DNA of 64,000 nucleotides. It comes from Capitulum mitella (lineage: Eukaryota; Arthropoda; Thecostraca; Pollicipedomorpha; Pollicipedidae). The stretch's first letter is position 1, and each line of letters starts with the position of its first letter. The stretch is taken from contig CP099839.1 of the NCBI GenBank assembly GCA_030062745.1, positions 24,727,324 through 24,791,323 of the forward strand, given 5' to 3'. The position numbers were made by a program, and so were the translations under genes. Below are positions 59,642 to 64,000 of the stretch, piece by piece. Under the pieces are notes generated by a model, which saw only the letters and a list, made by a program, of their open reading frames with translations, was not told where the DNA came from and ran no database searches.

Positions 59642-62204
59642 TCAGAGCTCGGCGGTGCCGTCCGGCCCGCCGAAGATGACGCAGTCGGCCATGTCCACGA
59701 ACAGGCCGGTCTCGACCACGCCTGAAGGGGGAGGGCCGGCATCAGAGGCGGCCGGCCGACAGCGATGGCCTCCGCGTCGACGTGACGTGCAAACCGTAGG
59801 GCATCAATCATTCGCGACTCGCGAGGCGATGAAATGCTACACGAAGTAGACACGTTTCCACTGAAAGCAACAGCTAGTATCCCTCCACGTTTACACAGAA
59901 AACAGAGTCAGACCGGCGCAACCCCAGCGACGCCAGCAAAACACGCAGCCATCATAGAGCCACACGACGCATCACCTGGCTGCCCGGCCACCCACCTGGG
60001 ATCATCTTCAGGTCAACGCTCAGCTTCTTCCAATCGTGCTCCTCCTCCGGGAACTGCCAGTCCAGGAGGAAGTTGCCGTTGTCTGTCACCACTGGGCCCT
60101 GCAGGTACGGGGATCATCAGCCGCGGGCCGGAATAACCAAGACGGGTATTTCTACATCTTTTCTACATCTCCTTTTTGGCACTTTCTTCGCCTCTTCCTC
60201 TACGAGGAAAGCTACCTCCTAACAAAAAGAGGCCAAGCATTTCGCATGATCACGGCCATCGCGGATTTACGTGCGGCCAAACAACTACTGTGTTCGCAAC
60301 TACGAAAGCACAAGATTTGCGCAGTTTTCAGGAGTTCAACACGGTTAATGGCATCCAAAGGTAAAAACAAACGCATGAGGTTTACGCAGAATGAAACGAA
60401 ATCCATGGGAGCGAAAACGCTCACACCGACAAATGCATACAAAACAAATTACTGAGCAAGACGAATCTAGACAGTCCAACCTGACAGACCCACATGGCCC
60501 CACAATTCACATGCAACTGCTGCTTCGTCCCCCCACCCCCCTCGGCCCAGGACGTACCGCCTTCTGCTTAGCCATGCGCAGCACGGTCTGACCACCGTGC
60601 CGGCCCTCAATGGTCTGCTGCACGGGCACGTAGGCCATCGGGATCACCTCGATCGGAACCCCCTTCTTCCAAGTGTCGCCCAGCCGCTCCGAGCGCTTGC
60701 TGGAACGGCCCCGTGACAGCGATCAGAGGCCGGTTGTTTATTCAGATCACGGAGGGGTGGCACAAGAGGACGCGGAATGGCTGGGGCACAGACCAAGCTG
60801 CGATAGTGGATGTGGTCAGGATGAGGAAGTGGCAGAGGTCGGAGGTAAGGGGACAGCAGAAGTAGGAAGAAAAGGGAAAGCGCATATCGGTAGCCAGATG
60901 ATGTTACAAGTCGGAGGAAGGGAATGGTACTCAGAGGCCTGAAATGTAGGCTAGGAGTCTGGCAGTAATGGAAGTCTCAATGTTGAGGCAAAAATGGGGA
61001 CTGGTGAGTCCTAAAAGTCGGCTGGCGACTTCGGAAGCATACTCAAATTTGCTCTCTCGGTACGAGTCAGATCTCAGTCCCAAATCGTCAGCTGCAGCTC
61101 TCCTAGGAGTAACGACTAGCCGACACAGCACGTCACCTGAAGTCCACCCGACATCGCAGCTCACCTGAGGTCAGAGAGCAGTCCACGCGGCAGCTCAGTG
61201 GAAACCATCGCCCAGACGACGTGGAGACTCACTTGAGGTCATCGGTTAGTCGACAGCTCACCCGTGCGCCACACACCAACCAGCATCTCTCCTGGGGTCC
61301 GCAACCGGCTGGCAGTTCACCTGAGGTCAGCACCAGCTAGCATCCCACCTAATGTCCGCGACCCGACCTGAAGCCAGCGACCAGCCGACACAACAGCTCA
61401 CCTGAGGTCAGCGATGACGACGAAGCGCTGGGCGGCGGCGGCTACGATCTTCTCCTGCGTCAGGCAGCCGCCGCCGCCCTTGATGCAGACGCGCTGGCGG
61501 TCCACCTCGTCGGCGCCGTCGATCGCCAGGTGGAGGCGCGGGCACTGGTCGAGCTCGGCCAGCGGCAGGCCGCGCGCCGCCACCAGCTGGCGCGCCTGGA
61601 ACGACGTCGGCACGCACTGCACCTGCAGGCGCTCAGCGGCCACCCGCTCCGCTGTCGGGGGAGGAGCCGAGTCAGACGCGACGGAAGCGCCGTACGACTA
61701 AAGTCATGTCTATGTGTTCGTGTTTGGAACAGGAAGCAAATTTTATGCAACGAGAATGATAGGGCAGTCGAGTTATCCAAGGCGAAAGTTGGCAACCTAG
61801 CATCCTGCAAACCTGGTTCTCACCGGTACTTGCTCATTCATGACATAATAAGCCCATTTGGTGATGGTATAGAGGTCTCCCAAAAGGCGCTTGAACCGGC
61901 TTATTGAATGTTTTGCTATCGGCAAGACAAGGCACCGCCGTTTCGTAACCCGATTCTAATCGTCCTTTCAACTGATGATTGCCTGGAGGAGTTGGCTGGC
62001 AAACGTTCCGTGCTAGGAACGTTTGTCATTACGACCATGGTGGTAACTTATAAACTAAGCTGGCTGTTGCAACAGCCAGCTAAGTTTCATGCTTAATTCA
62101 AAAGCATGCAAATCGCAGGATGAACCCAATCTCCAAATCTCACCGAGTCTGTCGACAGCATAAACAATGGTTGATCCACTGCCTATGCCGATCTTCTGTT
62201 TGTC
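59642..62204 (-). CDS. RPIA: RPIA: ribose-5-phosphate isomerase A, lacking first exon(s)
   Basis: Interconverts ribose-5-phosphate and ribulose-5-phosphate in the non-oxidative pentose phosphate pathway (cytosolic). Exons: 62204-62144, 61651-61402, 60699-60558, 60098-59996 and 59721-59642, all phase-consistent. Motifs in order: phosphate loop [63 protein letters not shown] carrying the catalytic Glu; [54 protein letters not shown]; stop. It is shorter at the C-terminus than human (no REKPFC tail). The N-terminal part before DKQK was not found up to 64000 and probably lies beyond the window; an in-frame ATG at 62222 would give a shortened start. The donor at 61402 sits inside a ~29 bp minisatellite. 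The gene converges on KANSL3. Confidence 0.94.
61110..61430 (-). repeat. ~29 bp minisatellite containing the RPIA exon 3 donor
   Basis: Plus-strand blocks CAGCTCACCTGAGGTCAGCG recur at 28-29 bp multiples; donor-equivalent positions are near 61137, 61165, 61233, 61262, 61292, 61321, 61349 and the real one at 61402. On the minus strand at least three extra copies read as credible donors (CTCAG|GTGAGC, CTCAA|GTGAGT, CTCAG|GTGAAC). Confidence 0.65.
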
Positions 62205-64000
62205 CTGCGGACAATTGGCCATCGTCAATCAATCAAGGCACACTGACAACTGAACGAGCACAATGAAACAGGATACTGTAAAAAATGCGACAGAAATGTT
62301 ATTGGCAAGGATAAAATACCTCTTTTCTACCAACAGAAAGATCGTTCCATACGCTTTTAACAAGCAAATATAAAACGAATTTGATGCGTTCAAAGGTGAC
62401 GGTCGAAAAGGTAGGTCTCAGCAAGGGTTTGTTCACCAACGTATACCGTTTTATGCCATGATTACTTTTCTGCATCACAACATCTACCAGTCATATCTTT
62501 CTGTCTTCCCAGAAACGCAAAAGTCGCCAAACTGCACGATGTTTGTCGATTAATACCCACCGCCAACCAAATATAATGAAATGAGCCATCTGTCGGCTAT
62601 TCATAATCTAATCTTCACGACAGCAATGTAATGAATGATAACTATCTGCAAGCCCAGCATTACAAGCAAGCTGACATTGTAGAAGATTTGACAAACAATC
62701 TGAACGAGGTCGTGTCAAGGCAAGAAGCAACTAAATTTTTTAACTCGCGACTTTTCTCTGTCGAGTAACTCCCTAGCCAAACTGTGCATCGTCGTCAAAT
62801 TTTCAGCATCCCTCAGTACATCAATTTCGCACATTTTGATGATTTTTTCTTACCCACGTCATTCAAGGTCATACCAAAACGTCGTCATAAATACGATATG
62901 TTTTATGATTTTGGCACCTTTCGAACTGTTTGATATCCAATATGTTGGTTATGCAAGATGGCTGACAATGTGCAGCATGCATTATGTCATAAGAGATCAA
63001 TGTGGACCACCTTTAACCTCACTTAAGTTCATCACAGGTCAGATATATATATAACTGCATCTTACGACATGAAACAGAGCCAATTTAAGTCATGCAACTA
63101 ATTGTGACAATCATTTCAATATTTTATGGCACGAAGGTGAGTATTCACAGGCATTTGACTGAGTTTTATGGTGACTGGACTTTGTAAACCACAGGCATGT
63201 AACTGACACGTAACTTATCTCTTAGAACCACATGACCTAGTTTGACCTGTGTCACAATTTTCCCAGATTGTCATATACTGGCATTCCACCCATCGCTTTT
63301 CACGTGTCTCAGCAATAGGTAGTCTGCAATGTCCTACATGTACGCAAAAGAACGTCGCACCTCAAACTGGTGTGATACTGACCTTTGGCATGACCTAAAA
63401 TATTGTATAAGGTCCAAAAATATGGCATCTGGTGTTGCACTGTCAAGGATAATCAGCTGCTGTTAAAAACCAGCCAAATCGTTCCATTGGTTTTGGGATT
63501 ATTCAGCAGTGACACCACACTACCCTTGCCTCAAGCGTGTACCAGATGAACAAATACCCCAGTAACTGCCAAGTAATCCGATAGTTCATGAAGTACATCG
63601 CTCCTTTCACTTTCTGGGAGGGGAGGGGCAGGGAAGGCATAAGGCGCTCTCACTCGGAAACTCGAAAAAAGGACAGATTTAGGTGATTCCATTGGCAATG
63701 GATTGCCCTCGGTAGTTTGACTCCTTTCCAGTTTGCGTCACGTCACAGGGAGACAGTCCATCAATTTTGGGAATGTTTTTTTTTGCATAAAAATCGGAGA
63801 TAACAAGTACCACTACCCTGCAGTTGAAATGCCTGTAAATGCATGCCAGATATACTACTATGTGCCTATCTGAAGAAAATGATGACAAAGATTGAACTAT
63901 ACCATGTCACACTAAAAGCCAAGCACTAACTAGTTTGAAGTATGATGAATATTATGCAAAACACTTTATAAACACCATAAAATAGCATGCTTTGAAGCAG
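62205..64000. other. AT-rich DNA upstream of RPIA exon 2
   Basis: I searched the minus strand for the RPIA N-terminal exon (A-V-x-H-V type motif) and did not find it. It is either the remainder of RPIA intron 1 or 5' flank. No other feature recognised. Confidence 0.45.

Overview
This is a 64 kb stretch of an animal nuclear genome. It holds four intron-containing genes: an SLC18-type vesicular amine transporter (minus, 3' part beyond the left edge), KCTD9 (minus, complete), KANSL3/NSL3 (plus, complete) and ribose-5-phosphate isomerase RPIA (minus, first exon(s) not found). Coding exons are GC-rich with many Ala/Arg/Pro codons, while introns are repeat-laden. Degenerate TTAGG-like DNA and the gene style suggest an arthropod, possibly a crustacean; this is a weak inference.

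Layout. 0-24 kb: transporter gene, four small exons (4535-4717, 14844-14927, 22222-22788, 23824-23935) in introns crowded with repeats. These include a ~137 bp satellite with inverted arms, four (window-wide) ~1.2 kb TTAA-flanked non-autonomous elements of one family (A), two or three of related families (B, C), a tRNA-headed SINE, hAT fragments and a compound tandem/inverted repeat block. 24-37.4 kb: gene-poor DNA with a broken hAT transposase (29.6-31.8 kb) and microsatellites. 37.4-46.5 kb: KCTD9, eight coding exons, 388 aa. 46.45-47.47 kb: CpG-retaining ~1 kb segment, probably a shared promoter for KCTD9 (leftward) and KANSL3 (rightward), flanked on both sides by DNA almost without CpG. 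50.4-58.9 kb: KANSL3, twelve coding exons, ~865 aa. 59.6-62.2 kb: RPIA, convergent with KANSL3 (713 bp between stop codons).

The exon models come from splice signals and phases worked out by hand, checked by homology remembered from family members. All junctions are phase-consistent except the last KANSL3 intron.

Three signals stand out. (1) Short tandem repeats overlap splice junctions in several introns: 70 bp units at two transporter acceptors, a ~29 bp unit at an RPIA donor, and a 30 bp unit running into a KANSL3 acceptor. (2) The TTAA elements carry a conserved cluster of AGGTCA nuclear-receptor half-sites and G/C hairpins near their ends. (3) CpG depletion marks the 5' parts of both housekeeping genes around a CpG-preserved promoter, as expected from germline gene-body methylation.
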